A stretch of 5,405 nucleotides of DNA. Source: Actinomycetes bacterium. GTDB taxonomy: Bacteria > Actinomycetota > Actinomycetes > Actinomycetales > Cellulomonadaceae. Location: positions 1-5,405 of the forward strand of contig JAEWOA010000104.1 of assembly GCA_023461115.1 (NCBI GenBank), in the 5' to 3' direction. Shown piece after piece: positions 5,259 through 5,405 of the stretch (within the stretch, counting starts at the first letter, position 1; each line of letters starts with the position of its first letter). Below the pieces are notes generated by a model. The model did not search any database. It was given only the letters and a program-made list of their open reading frames with translations, and was not told the origin of the DNA. The translations under genes were made by a program, and so were the position numbers.

Positions 5259-5405
5259 TCAGGCGGCGAGCGAGCGGACGACGAGGTCCGCGAGCAGCCG
5301 CCCCCGGCGGGTCAGCACCACGCGCGGCTCGTCGACGCCCGCGCCCAGCGCGGCGCGCCCGTCCGCGAGCCCGTCGGCGACGAGCCCGGCCACGCGCGTC
5401 CGCGC
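5259..5405 (-). CDS. hemW: C-terminal end of HemW, radical SAM heme chaperone (runs off right edge)
   Basis: I read the last 48 codons and the TGA stop (5259-5261) by hand. The frame gives VAGLVADGLADGRAAL and then EPRVVLTRRGRLLADLVVRS near the C-terminus. This is the small end domain typical of HemW, the radical SAM protein formerly annotated as oxygen-independent coproporphyrinogen III oxidase-like and now regarded as a heme chaperone. The radical SAM cysteines and most of the roughly 400 residues lie beyond the window. Known actinobacterial gene order, in which hemW often sits near DUF3097, hrcA and dnaJ, supports the call. The fragment is short, so a few related radical SAM enzymes cannot be fully excluded. 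Confidence 0.8.
   Translation of the reverse strand, partial: ARTRVAGLVADGLADGRAALGAGVDEPRVVLTRRGRLLADLVVRSLAA

Noticed and set aside
5250..5266. Small hairpin CCGCC/GGCGG between the DUF4870 gene and hemW
   Set aside because: The stem has only five base pairs with a seven-base loop, overlaps the hemW stop and lacks a T-tract. This is too weak in such GC-rich DNA to call a terminator.

Overview
The window comes from a very GC-rich actinobacterium. Third-codon positions are strongly G/C, GTG starts are common, and one promoter is leaderless-type. The gene set (HrcA with a second-type DnaJ, a DUF3097 protein, and an Rv2560-like proline-rich membrane protein) suggests the Micrococcales, perhaps near Cellulomonas; the genus is inference. 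No mobile element, CRISPR array, tRNA or rRNA gene was found, and coding fills almost the whole window.

Left part, minus strand (about 2810 down to 1): a heat-shock operon reading hrcA, dnaJ, rsmE. A near-consensus CIRCE operator (2784-2810) lies just upstream of hrcA and overlaps a plausible promoter, so HrcA should repress its own operon. DnaJ is a complete class I J-protein (J domain, G/F linker, four-repeat zinc domain, C-terminal client-binding region). Its stop overlaps the rsmE start in ATGA, which ties a ribosomal RNA methyltransferase to the stress operon. rsmE runs off the left edge.

Middle, plus strand (2881-3735): a DUF3097 protein, divergent from hrcA, with a GTG start placed for a leaderless transcript. 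Its second half carries VEGKHD, then a VLVDHL segment about 50 residues later, then GHPYVDVW. This layout resembles a TOPRIM fold of the RNase M5 type with an altered DxD motif, and it is the most interesting observation here. A strong GC hairpin (3743-3775) separates it from the convergent gene that follows.

Right part: two divergent membrane-protein genes share a 142-base intergenic region. On the minus strand is a 310-residue proline-rich polytopic protein resembling mycobacterial Rv2560. On the plus strand is a 128-residue DUF4870 protein. Between them are a consensus -35 hexamer and two pairs of 10-bp-spaced direct repeats that may be a regulator site. The window ends in the last 48 codons of hemW (minus strand), convergent with the DUF4870 gene.

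Apart from the possible TOPRIM relationship of DUF3097, this is a conserved housekeeping and stress-response neighbourhood. No clear new multi-gene system is visible.
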